A program made the position numbers and the translations under genes. The notes beneath the pieces were generated by a model. It saw nothing but the letters and a program-made list of their open reading frames with translations. It was not told the DNA's origin and did no database searches. A stretch of DNA of 64,000 nt from Hydractinia symbiolongicarpus (taxonomy: Eukaryota > Cnidaria > Hydrozoa > Anthoathecata > Hydractiniidae): positions 24,118,001 to 24,182,000 of the forward strand of contig NC_079884.1 in NCBI RefSeq assembly GCF_029227915.1, read 5' to 3'. Each line of letters opens with the position of its first letter. Within the stretch, counting starts at the first letter, position 1. Positions 53,876 to 64,000 of this stretch are shown in pieces.

Positions 53876-56800
53876 ATGAATGTCAAGTTAAAAAAACTCC
53901 TGATTTTCATCTTGTGCGTTTGTCTGGTTATCGAGAGCATCATAATTCTCCGACACATAAACAACGACGAAAATCCAAAACGACGCTACATCGACGTGTA
54001 TTATCAATTCGAAAAGCGAGAGTCGAGTAATTCAAAGAGAGAAATCCGCCAATCTACAGACATTCCACACAACAAGGAAAATAAAGACAATATATATCTA
54101 CCAACAACAACTATTTTAAGTCGGCTACCTCCACGTTCGACGAACGCAAGAATAATTACAAAATCTTATATTACAAATACAGAGAATTCTGATGCACCAA
54201 AGATTTCGAACAAAATAAGCGGTAAAGTGAACGTGTTTCTGTACGATAGCATATGTTTCGATCTTGATCCGAAAAACATGTTCTGGAATGCTTTGTTTCC
54301 GTCGCATCCAGCGAACGCTAGCATGATAAGTTCTCTTGAAGAGGAAAAGTTAATAGAGATTTCGACAGCAAGGCGAATTACAGGTTTTATCTCGCCTATT
54401 CAAACTGATTATTATGAGTTCGAAATCTCATCTCGGTCTGGTTGTGAATTCATGTTGATTGAGAACTATAACCAAAAATATAGTGTAACTATAAATAAAT
54501 TCTTGTTAAGGTTTGGCTTACACAAAGACGAAATTCTTCGCGATGATTCCAAACTTAAATCTTTAGAGCTCTTTAAAAAACGATCCAACAAAACAGTACT
54601 GTTAACCCAGGGTCGAAAATACTTGTTCGACCTCGCACACGCAGTGCAAATATACGGAAGGTTCGAGATAAAATGGAAAACCATAAAAGAAGAAAATTTC
54701 CATTCAATTCCATCTGAAGTTCTTTCTCCGCTCGACACTTCACCGAATGTAAACCCACGGTTACCGAACATTCAATATTTAGAAACATCAAGACAAACTC
54801 AGCTATTACAAACTAACAAGAAAAACTACTTCTACAAAAGAATTCAACTAAATGAAAATCTAACAATGGAGGAGTGTGATTACACTCCATCGTACATCCC
54901 TGACAAAGTAGCAGAAGGACACGGTGTAGGGTACGTTCGGCTTGATCTTCTCTATCCGCGAGATGAAATGATTGAAACGCATATACCTGGTGGACCTGCA
55001 CTGTGGATAGATAATCACACAGCACTGAACGTAGTACAATCACACTTAACTCTTTTAAGCAGGTAAGTATGAACATTCCATTATATACACGTTTTTTAAA
55101 AGGGAACAAGAAAATTTTAGTCCAGGTTTAAGATTGTCTTTTACACACTCAACTATTTCTTACTTGTTGACTACCTCCTACTATTGTGTTTGCTTGTTCA
55201 GTTTGGTTGACGCGTCTATCAAAATCGAACATCCGTACCACGCTTGTCGTGGTATAAACCACTTTTCGCGTGACGTAGTTGTTTTGATTTTACTCTGAGA
55301 ACAATGGGCATGCTCGCGCTTATGTGTAGGTAAAAAAGCAGGACTCACACAGGGTAAAAAGGCTAATAATGCCGATTAAAGATTTTTGGGGTAGCATAAG
55401 ATCCAAAAGGTACCGAAATTAAATTTTAACTATATTCTTCTATATCATTCTTCCGAAAAAACGAATTTTAAATTTTATAAACATTGGCAAGTCATGTTTG
55501 AAGGAAAGCTGAGTTTTCACAATTCCTTTTTGCCTTTCTTTTAATCGCCCACTGGCTGTTGTTTAAAAGTTGCATCGTCCTTTTAAGAAGCGAAGCCTAA
55601 TGTTACTGATACAAAAGCGGGTATTGAAAGTCTCACAATCAATGTGACGAAAATAATTATCACTTACCTTTATAAAATAAATGAAACCTTACAAATTTTA
55701 TAACTCTCACACGTGCATGCACATCAAGAAATTTTTTTTAATCTCGCTTTGTCTCAAAAGTTTGAGGATTTCAAGGGATGACGACGGTGGTCTGCATAAG
55801 TTTACTGAGCTAGAAATAATTTACACAGACTGGGGTGAAATTTCACATTGCAGTGAAAAGTGCGACTGTTTACACGAAACCGCATCTCACTTCAGAGTAA
55901 AGTGTTTATATGGACATCTCATACAGATTTGAACCCCGGTCATTTTGACTGAAGCAACATGCCATCTGCAGTGAGTTTGGTTTTTACCAAAATGACAAAA
56001 ACTAAAGTGAACAATTTTAAGAAATACACTGTGGAACGAAGTGACCAATATTCTGGTCTTATGTTAACAGCCCTTAGCATAAGAAAGACTTTAGAATTGA
56101 TATAGATCCTGTACATTTCAAGAAAAGAAAAAAAGTACAGAAAACGTTCTTCTAAAAGCTAACGACTAAGATAAACGAAACAATCGATTTTTTTCCTATG
56201 GTTTACACCGCAGGTATAAGATATATTAGGTATGACAACTTAAAACCTAGCGAAGGATCCAGTTCTAAAAGATTACCAAATGTTTAAATTCTAGATAGTC
56301 TAATAAAACTGCGTACAAGAATGAACCCAAGGTGACTGTTAAAACTAAGGCTGTAAAAAAAAAAATACCTTCCATTTAATCAGGGATTTTTGAGGCTCAC
56401 AATAGCATCTCTTTAAAGAACTCTAAGGCCATTTATTAAAACAAAAACAAAAAAAACATTCTACAGAAAGAAGCTACGAAACAAATGTAATCAATTTTTC
56501 TATTTAGTGGCTTACAATAAAATGAAAGCCGAGGCGGTGGAATGATTTTTAAGTAATGACGGTTAATACTACATGTTATCCAGAAATCAGACATTTATTC
56601 ATTTATTTATTTATTTTTTACTTATTTTACTTTTGTTTAGAAATTACACAGTAGACTCGATTGTTCACATCGAGGAAAATAAAGAGGACAAGCACGGTAA
56701 ACGATACTTTGTTGAGTTGGACCTTAAACATGAAACACAGCCCAACATCTACCGCTCTAGTGAATGGATTTTTATAAAAAACAATGGCGAACTGTGTAAA

Positions 56801-58547
56801 CCTAAAGGCTATCAGTGGAAACCACACGAGAAAATATATTTACTAACGCCGGTGAAAAACCAAAGAAGATGGATCCAATATTTAATCGAAAGTATTAATC
56901 GTAAGATTTCATTTGTTTATAATATTTTTTTACACATTTATTCATTCACTACTTTCGCGGGTAGAAACTTTCGCGTTATTTGTCATTTTCGCGACAGTTA
57001 TGCCTTTAGGAATTATAAATCAGCAAAACGCAAAAGTTTTTTCACGCGAAGTTATTGATCTTTTTCAAGACGCGAAAGTTTTTTCACCATAAAAAATCTC
57101 AAAAACGGGGAAATCTAAGAGTGACAACATTTTTCTTTAATCATCAACTACAATAACATTTAGTGTTTTCAGTCTTTTTTTGGTTGTAAGAACATCTCTT
57201 GGATATCCTGATTTCTTAAAACAGTAACGGATGCAAACATTTGATTACTAATAATAAGAGAAACGAAAATGATTTGAAGTGATTTTTGATTCTCGCGAAA
57301 GATTTTTAAGCAAAATTACAATTTTCGCGAAAGTTTTTGTCGCAAAGTTCCTCCCACAATTACAATTCGCGAATGTTTTTGTCGAAAATTTTGCGATTTT
57401 TGACCTTGCTAAAGTTTCTGCCCCTAAAGTATTCGTCCCCTCCCTAAGTATTCGTCCCCTCTTTTACCCATAAACGCATAAATAACAAAGCAATTGATAA
57501 GAAATGGCCTAAATAACGCTCTTAAACTGATTGTTCAAAGAAAGAGGCAAAAAATCTCTATAAATTTTGGGTGTTGGTCAACCTTCTTATGACGTCAGTT
57601 ATGCTTGCGTTTTCCCCAAACTTGTTTTATTTACTATGAAATTTTGTCATTTCAGATATTGTCAAAGTTACTGGTGAAAAGCAGATTCATTTAATAATGG
57701 TAGATTTTAACAGCACAGACGCCATATTGGAAGATATCTTGAAAGAAGCAAATTTTCCGTACACGTTGTTGAAACGACCGGGAAAATTCTGTAAAGTTAG
57801 AGGATTAAATTTAGCTGCGCAATCCATCTCTGAAGAAGACGCTCTCATGTTCATCATGGACCTTCATCTTCAAATTCCTTTGTTTATATTCGACTACATC
57901 CGAAAAGTAAGCAATTTTTTTTACAGTACAGTGAGAGTGCCTATTGATTTACATTGATATTTGGCGTGCAATTTTTTTCACATCACTTAACCAAATCTCA
58001 AAGTACTCCAGTAGAGAAATTATTTAATGTTTTAACTAGCCCAAGACAAATGGACTATGTTCTACAGTCTCTTTTTATTTCAGCATACCTTTAAATCAAA
58101 AACAACTTATTGCCCAATCCTCTTACGTTTTTATTGTGGTGAACATCCCGAATACACAGAAATGAGTAAAAATTCAATATGGCAGGAGATTGGGTATGGG
58201 ATGATTTCGATATTCAAAAGCGATTGGAACAAAATCGGAGGTAGGCCAATTCCTCGTTACCATAGCAAATCTGTCGTCGTTGTAATTCTACTGACGCCGT
58301 TTGTTTGTCGCCATTTTTGAGGTCGTTATAACTTGTGTGGTATTTTTGTCGGTGTTTTTTAATTTTTTTTATTCCGTTTCTAGGTATGGATGAAGAGAAG
58401 TTTGGCGGGAAATGGGGCGGAGAAGATTGGGATTTAGTGGAACGAATCATAAAAAACAAAATAGAAGTTATACATCATAGAATACCTGGGTACTATCACT
58501 TGTATCATTCAACTAAAGGAACATGGGACGGAACAAAACTTTTTTGA
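53876..58547 (+). CDS. Beta-1,4-N-acetylgalactosaminyltransferase-like with PA14-like domain (5 exons)
   Basis: Exons are 53876-55062, 56641-56900, 57656-57906, 58084-58240 and 58384-58547, all in phase, for 672 residues. Type II Golgi topology: short basic start, then a signal anchor (residues 8-25, LLIFILCVCLVIESIIIL). A Ser/Asn-rich stem follows. Residues about 116-240 look like a PA14 domain (NVFLYDSICFDLD, then ITGFISPIQTDYYEFEI). The catalytic part begins near residue 455 (IYLLTPVKNQRRWIQYLI) and carries the DxH motif at residues 551-553 (FIMDLHLQIP) and KWGGEDWDL near 630, then RIPGYYHLYHSTKG. This order, PA14 plus a chondroitin-GalNAc-transferase fold, is that of B4GALNT3/4, which add GalNAc to GlcNAc on glycoproteins. 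The acceptor in this animal is not known. Family assignment is strong. Confidence 0.88.
55063..56640. other. Intron 1 of the B4GALNT-like gene
   Basis: No additional exon needed by phase. The open frame 55681-55932 is Cys-rich (SHCSEKCDCLHETASH) but has no splice context and is probably fortuitous. Confidence 0.5.
56955..57400. repeat. TTCGCG-rich repeats in B4GALNT-like intron 2
   Basis: Two clusters (56955-57080 and 57288-57400) of CTTTCGCG, TTTTCGCGAAAG and similar words, in both orientations, as in the copies at 19990, 25265 and 62795. Confidence 0.6.
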
Positions 58548-59297
58548 CATGTAGTCAACATTTTTTTTATCGACAATATTATTCGCATCTAAAGGTAGTA
58601 GAAACATTTCTGGCTTTAGTTGCCTAATTTCCGTTTACAAGGTATATTTGATGTATATTAAAAAAAATTTTTTAAGTATTAACGCTATAGAATATATTAT
58701 ATAATTTATCAGCTAGATAGATCCTAAATGTATGAGTTAAATAAATATAATTTTTTTATAGCTCAACCATTGCAAATTGACAATGTGTAATACCACACCT
58801 GTCACTCATCATTACATATTACTTAACTAGTTTCCAGGCTCTAATAGGAATAACCTTACGTGTAACATAAAAAGGCTACTAAGCTTTTTTAAAAGAATTC
58901 GAGGTATACATTAAGCTGGATTTTAACTGTTACAAAATTTCAGCGACAGTCAAGTACAAATTTCTGTAAAGAAATTTCTTCTAACAATTTTCCACTTTAA
59001 ATAAAAACAGAACGACACGATCAAAATATGTGTGGCTTGGTTTGTTTTTGATCAAAATGGCTTCCAATATATTATTTTGTGCTAAGATTGCACAAAACAG
59101 GGATTCCTGGAATATGCACGACAGGCGGAAACACGACAAGAGAATGTGTTAATTTTTCTGATACAAATTTGCCTGACTAAAAAATTGGCGGTACACAGAT
59201 AATTCAGAAAATCTTCCTCTGTTCAGTAGCAATAAATTTGAAGCTAGTCCTTAGCCCGTGGAAAAATTCACGGGAATTCGCCTATCAAACATATATA
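58548..59297. other. Intergenic between B4GALNT-like and REV1
   Basis: Convergent 3' ends. CTTAGCCCGTGGAAAAATTC near 59250 is a reverse-orientation family E end. Confidence 0.45.
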
Positions 59298-59633
59298 CAG
59301 TTAGCTCCCATTAACTCGAACTTTTTTGATTTCGAACCATTTTCTTGTGTCTCTTGAACTCAAACCTATTTTAGGGGAAAGGAATTTAAAGATTAGATCT
59401 GTCTGTCAAGGAAAATTTTATTTACAAGGGACTTACATGTCTTTTTTACCGCCAAGATTGCACCTCTTCTCGGTAACTGTTGCTCCACCTCTTGAAAAAA
59501 TCGCTTTAACTCGAATTATAATCTCATTTTAAACTAAATTCGACTTAACAGAAGCTTCATTTAACTCGAACATTCGTTAAGTCGAACTATTTTCCTCAGT
59601 CCCTTGGAGGTTCGAGTTACCTGGAGTTAACTG
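59298..59633. mobile_element. TA-flanked MITE, Tc1/mariner/pogo type
   Basis: The ends CAGTTAGCTCCCATTAACTC and GAGTTACCTGGAGTTAACTG are terminal inverted repeats, directly bordered by TA on both sides (target duplication of the Tc1/mariner superfamily). Inside, CTCGAAC/GTTCGAG words recur (CATTTAACTCGAACATTCGT near 59560). No transposase frame. Confidence 0.8.
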
Positions 59634-59806
59634 TATTCCTTGCTATATTTCGTGCGTTCCGTAACATAACTTGATTTTGACGTACATACAAAATAGAGAG
59701 AATTTTATCCTTTAATGGGGAAATTCTTTGTTTTACGACAATTATGTTAAAGTCGAAATTCACCCTAAAGCATCAGATACGCTACAGAAAAACGTGTTTA
59801 CCGGTT

Positions 59807-62800
59807 TTATATCAGGTGTGTCATAGCAAACGGTGTAATTGGCAGAACACCAGAATACATTTTCTTCATTTCCATCTGAGTTGTTTCCAAAATGTTGTTA
59901 TAATGAGGTTGCCAAGATGGTAGCGATGCCGTTACTCTAAAATATAATTTCTTCACTCTTAATATTCTTTTAATCATGCATTGATTTATTTATAATTTAT
60001 CGAGCTTACCTTTTAAGGTATTTAAGAACGAGAAATAAAGTTTCCATGTTATGAGAGCTCAACAACTTCTGGAGATAAGTTTTTATCTCCTTAATGTCAT
60101 CATAAAAAGGCTCTAAAAAAAGTCCAACAGTTTTTAAATATTGCAAAATCTTATCTTTTTCCTCCTGGTTGGCAAACAAAGCAAAAAATGCAGGATCGCT
60201 AAGCCAATTAAGTTTTGTACTAAATGAACAGACGAGCAAAAATTACAATTCAAATTGTATTTTAAAATGTATGAAAATGTCCAACCTTCATATTCATCTA
60301 CCCATTGTTTCAAAATGTTTTTTATATCTGTATATTCAGATGCACCGTGCAGGATAGGTAGAATCTAAACAAAAAATCATCTACTTCACTGGTACTCATA
60401 CACGTAAAAAATATAAAAAAAAACACCATATGGTGATAACATTGAAAAATTTAAGGTGATTTTAGAATCACTGGGATTAGAATTTTAGTTTTTAGCTGTT
60501 TGATCTGCACTTATTTTATAAGAAGAATGAGGCTGGGAATGGCTCAAAAATACAAACAGAACAACAACAAAATTAAAACAACAACGAAATTAAAACAACA
60601 ACAAAATTAAAACAACAACAAAATTAAAACAACAACAAAATTAAAATAACAACAAAATTAAAACAAACAACAAAATTAAAACATCAGCAAAATTAAAACA
60701 ACAACAAAATTAAAACATCAAAATTAAAACAACAACAAAATTAAAATAGCATCGAAATTAAAATAACAACGAAATTAAAATAACAAAAAAATTAAAATAA
60801 CAAAAAATTAAAATAACATCGAAATTAAAATAACAAAAAAATAAAACAACAACAAAATTAAAACAACAACAAAATTAAAATAACAACAAAATTAAAACAA
60901 ACAACAAAATTAAAATAACAACAAAATTAAAACAAACAACAAAATTAAAACATCAGCAAAATTAAAACAACAACAAAATTAAAACATCAAAATTAAAACA
61001 ACAACAAAATTAAAATAGCATCGAAATTAAAATAACAACGAAATTAAAATAACAAAAAAATTAAAATAACAAAAAATTAAAATAACATCGAAATTAAAAT
61101 AACAAAAAAATAAAACAACAACAAAATTAAAACAACAACAAAATTAAAATAACAACAAAATTAAAACAAACAACAAAATTAAAATAACAACAAAATTAAA
61201 ACAAACAACAAAATTAAAACAACAACAAAATTAAAATAACAACAAAATTAAAACAAACAACAAAATTAAAACAAACAACAAAATTAAAACAAACAACAAA
61301 ATTAAAATAACAACAAAATTAAAACAAACAACAAAATTAAAATAACAACAAAATTAAAACAAACAACAAAATTAAAACAACAACAAAATTAAAACAACAA
61401 CAAAATTAAAATAACAACGAAATTAAAATAACAAAAAAATTAAAATAACAAAAAATTAAAATAACATCGAAATTAAAATAACAAAAAAATAAAACAACAA
61501 CAAAATTAAAACAACAACAAAATTAAAATAACAACAAAATTAAAACAAACAACAAAATTAAAATAACAACAAAATTAAAACAAACAACAAAATTAAAACA
61601 ACAATAAAATTAAAACAACAACAAAATTAAAATAACAACAAAATTAAAACAAACAACAAAATTAAAATAACAACAAAATTAAAACAACAACAAAATTAAA
61701 ACAACAACAAAATTAAAATAACAACAAAATTAAAACAAACAACAAAATTAAAACATCAGCAAAATTAAAACAACAACAAAATTAAAACATCAAAATTAAA
61801 ACAACAACAAAATTAAAATAGCATCGAAATTAAAATAACAACGAAATTAAAATAACAAAAAAATTAAAATAACAAAAAATTAAAATAACAACGAAATTAA
61901 AATAACAAAAAAATTAAAATAACAAAAAATTAAAATAGCATCGAAATTAAAATAACAAAAAAATTAAAATGACAAAAAAATTAAAATAACAACGAAATTA
62001 AAACAACAACAAAATTAAAATAACAAAAAAATTAAAATAACAAAAAATTAAAACAACAACGAAATTAAAACAACAACAAAATTAAAACAACAACAAAATT
62101 AAAACAACAAAATTAAAACAACATCAAAATTAAAACAATAACAAAATTGAAACAACAACAAAATTAAAATAACAACAAAATTAAAACATCAAAAATAAGA
62201 ACAACAACAAAATTAAAACAACAACAAAATTAAAACAACATCAAAATTAAAACAAACAACAAAATTGAAACAACAACAAAATTAAAATAACAACAAAATT
62301 AAAACATCAAAATTAAAACAACATCAAAATTAAAACAATAACAAAATTGAAACAACAACAAAATTAAAATAACAACAAAATTAAAACATCAAAAATAAGA
62401 ACAACAACAAAATTAAAACAACAACAAAATTAAAACAACATCAAAATTAAAACAAACAACAAAATTAAAACATCAGCAAAATTAAAACAACAACAAAATT
62501 GAAACAACAACAACAACAACAAGGGAAAATAAATTTTTCAATGCAGTAATTTTCGCATATTGTCCATTTAAAATAACTTTTCATCAGATTTATAATTATA
62601 AGAACAAAATACGAACAGCTTCAGGCTGAAACTGAGAAAAATAAGAACATTAGCCTAGGGTGAGTTTTTCTGATTCATGTAAAAAAAAGTCCACAGAACA
62701 CTGCGACTTTAAATTAAGAACACATTTATCGTCACGAGCCTTAAGATTATCTTCAATACGTTACCAACGAAATACCTTGGGAAAGAAATTTTAGTGACCA

Positions 62801-64000
62801 AAAATTTTCGCGGAATTAAGTTTCGCGAATTTGAATCGATTTCGCGAAATTAAATTTCGCGAAATCAATCTAAAGCTAGTAATTCGCGAAATTATTTTTC
62901 ACTAAATTTAAGTGAACTTACCATTTTGCGAAAATAAATTCCGCGAATTTTTTTTTCAAAATGATCTGAAAGGTCTGAATTTATTAGGTAAACCAAACCT
63001 TTTTACTTCTAATAACAAGCAAATCTCATAAAATAGTACTCAGGGAGTATTTTTAAGTGTCGACCACAATTCATCACGTGACCACAAGTTATGAAGTAAA
63101 ACAGCGGAGGTCACCAGACTTGAAGAATAAAAACTTACTTGAGTTAATTTAATCATTTTTACAGGTTCATCTATTTCCTCTTCGGCATGATTTGAGTCTG
63201 GAATCACTACAGTATTTGCTTCTCTTTTCCTCTGTCTTCTTTTCTTTTCAACTTCCGCACGCTGCATGACTTCATTTTGCAAGTCAATAGGTAGTGCGGC
63301 TAATACATTCGCATCCAGTTGTGACGGCGACAACATGTCGTCACAACGGAGTGCATTATTGACGCGTCTGTGTGACGGCGACAACATGTCGTCACAACGA
63401 AGTTTACTATTAACGCATCTGTTTATACCAGTATCCTTATCGGTATTAAAAGCCTCCACATTTAGCGGTGATTTTGCTATCGGCGTATGTCTTCTTTGCT
63501 TCGATTTTTCAGCGTCAGATATAACATCTTGTCTTACCTCTTCAGGTAAAGCTCTCAAAAACGATTGGTCCAGCTGAGAGGGAGACAAAAGAAACTGATT
63601 GGTTTGTGGTGAAGTTGATTCGCTGGATGTATTCTTCTTCATTGGTGTCTCTGTCATATCACGGCCACAGCTAAATTTCGTTTCGTGTTGGTCGGCTTTT
63701 TTAAGATGAAAATTTTCATCTGTATTTTTTCTGTTCTTCTCTTTGTTGCGTCGACTCAAATGACCAGTTTTTCTCATTTTCGATATTATTTCATCTCGAA
63801 TATCGTCAGGAAGTTCATTCACAACACCTAAATCAATCTGCGAAGGAGAGAGAATACCATCTTTCTCTCTGCTTGTTCGTACATGTTGTTTTTCTGTTGC
63901 GTTTGCTTTTGCGCCTGTTCCTGTAAATTGGTCATCATTTGAAACCAATTTTCTTGATGACACACGAATATCGCCATATTTAGAGGCATCAAAATCTCGA
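59807..64000 (-). CDS. REV1: DNA repair protein REV1, C-terminal part (partial gene)
   Basis: Exons on the minus strand: the window edge (open frame from 63999) to 63139, 60364-60286, 60219-60010 and 59936-59807. REV1 is the Y-family deoxycytidyl transferase that scaffolds translesion polymerases at stalled forks. The large exon carries three ubiquitin-binding motifs: VVNELPDDIRDEI, FLRALPEEVRQDV and VLAALPIDLQNEV, each after LSPSQ(I/L)D; vertebrate REV1 has two or three. The last exons form the polymerase-recruiting C-terminal domain: ASEYTDIKNILKQW (human EFSDVKTLLKEW-like), DDIKEIKTYLQKLL and ETLFLVLKYLKR, then SLPSWQ and MYSGVLPI. Exons 60286 and 60219 do not agree in phase by one base (see findings). 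The catalytic half lies outside the window. Identity is strong. Confidence 0.88.
60555..62521. repeat. Satellite of ~17-bp AAAATTAAAACAACAAC-type units
   Basis: About 2 kb of AAAATTAAAACAACAAC and variants (CATC, AACAAAC, AACAACG spacers). The order of variants itself repeats (60660-60850, 60940-61110, 61740-61890), so a higher-order unit was amplified. It lies in the large REV1 intron. The strand is extremely poor in G. Confidence 0.95.
62795..62960. repeat. TTCGCGAA-rich repeat in REV1 intron
   Basis: AAAATTTTCGCGGAATTAAG, TTTCGCGAATTTGAATCGAT and AATTAAATTTCGCGAAATCA in a row; palindromic TTCGCGAA cores. Confidence 0.7.
63326..63420 (-). repeat. Coding tandem duplication before the third REV1 ubiquitin-binding motif
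   Basis: The segment encoding RCDDMLSPS occurs twice about 54 bp apart (plus strand GGCGACAACATGTCGTCACA at both places). The first copy runs on into HRRVNNAL, without a motif; the second into QLDANVLAALP. It is an in-frame internal duplication. Confidence 0.85.

Noticed and set aside
55681-55932. Cys-rich frame in B4GALNT-like intron 1
   Set aside because: No splice sites fit, and the neighbouring exons already join in phase.
60545-62525. CRISPR-like array
   Set aside because: Units are contiguous simple A+T-rich repeats without unique spacers, in eukaryotic DNA.

Overview
The window is A+T-rich eukaryotic DNA (about two thirds A+T by eye). It carries spliced genes with GT-AG introns, and between and inside them many small transposable elements. 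The gene set (claudin-like tetraspan proteins, a TRP channel, a rhodopsin-type GPCR, AIF1, REV1, a B4GALNT-like enzyme) is metazoan. The style of the repeats (foldback MITEs ending in a CTCGTCCCCAGG-type motif, TTCGCGAA-rich repeats, tRNA-headed SINEs) suggests a marine invertebrate, most likely a cnidarian. That placement is inference, not proof.

Layout. At 1.4-2.9 kb there is a two-exon type II membrane protein that looks like a glycosyltransferase (+). At 3.6-5.35 kb lies a three-exon claudin-like gene (-). At 6.5-12.0 kb is a three-exon 1-Cys peroxiredoxin of the PRDX6 type (-), whose 4.3-kb first intron holds a decayed tandem array and a nearly perfect 597-bp tandem duplication. At 12.5-15.0 kb is a dead DNA transposon with a THAP zinc-finger remnant, followed by a SINE at 16.5 kb. 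At 19.8-31.5 kb is a TRP-type cation channel gene with at least 13 exons (-); its 4.4-kb first intron holds an internally deleted copia-type retroelement in the opposite orientation. At 32.5-32.9 kb is an exon for a TIR/SEFIR-like domain (-). At 38.0-39.7 kb is a second claudin-like gene (+) with the same intron phases as the first. At 41.0-46.1 kb is a seven-exon AIF1/IBA1 homologue (-) with a SINE and a nested MITE/non-LTR element in its introns. At 47.9-49.1 kb is a class A GPCR (-) broken by a one-base frame change. At 53.9-58.5 kb is a five-exon beta-1,4-GalNAc-transferase-like gene with a PA14-like region (+). At 59.8 kb to the right edge is the 3' half of REV1 (-), with a 2-kb AAAATTAAAACAACAAC-type satellite in one intron.

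The genes do not form a pathway or operon; this is ordinary metazoan gene order. I found no new multi-gene system. The points most worth checking are the frame problems in the GPCR and REV1, the several MITE families recognisable from repeated ends within this one window, the D-arm-less tRNA-like sequence, the internally deleted copia element with 51-bp direct repeats, and the paralogous claudin-like genes. Exon models were assembled by hand from frames, splice sites and phase agreement, without transcript data.
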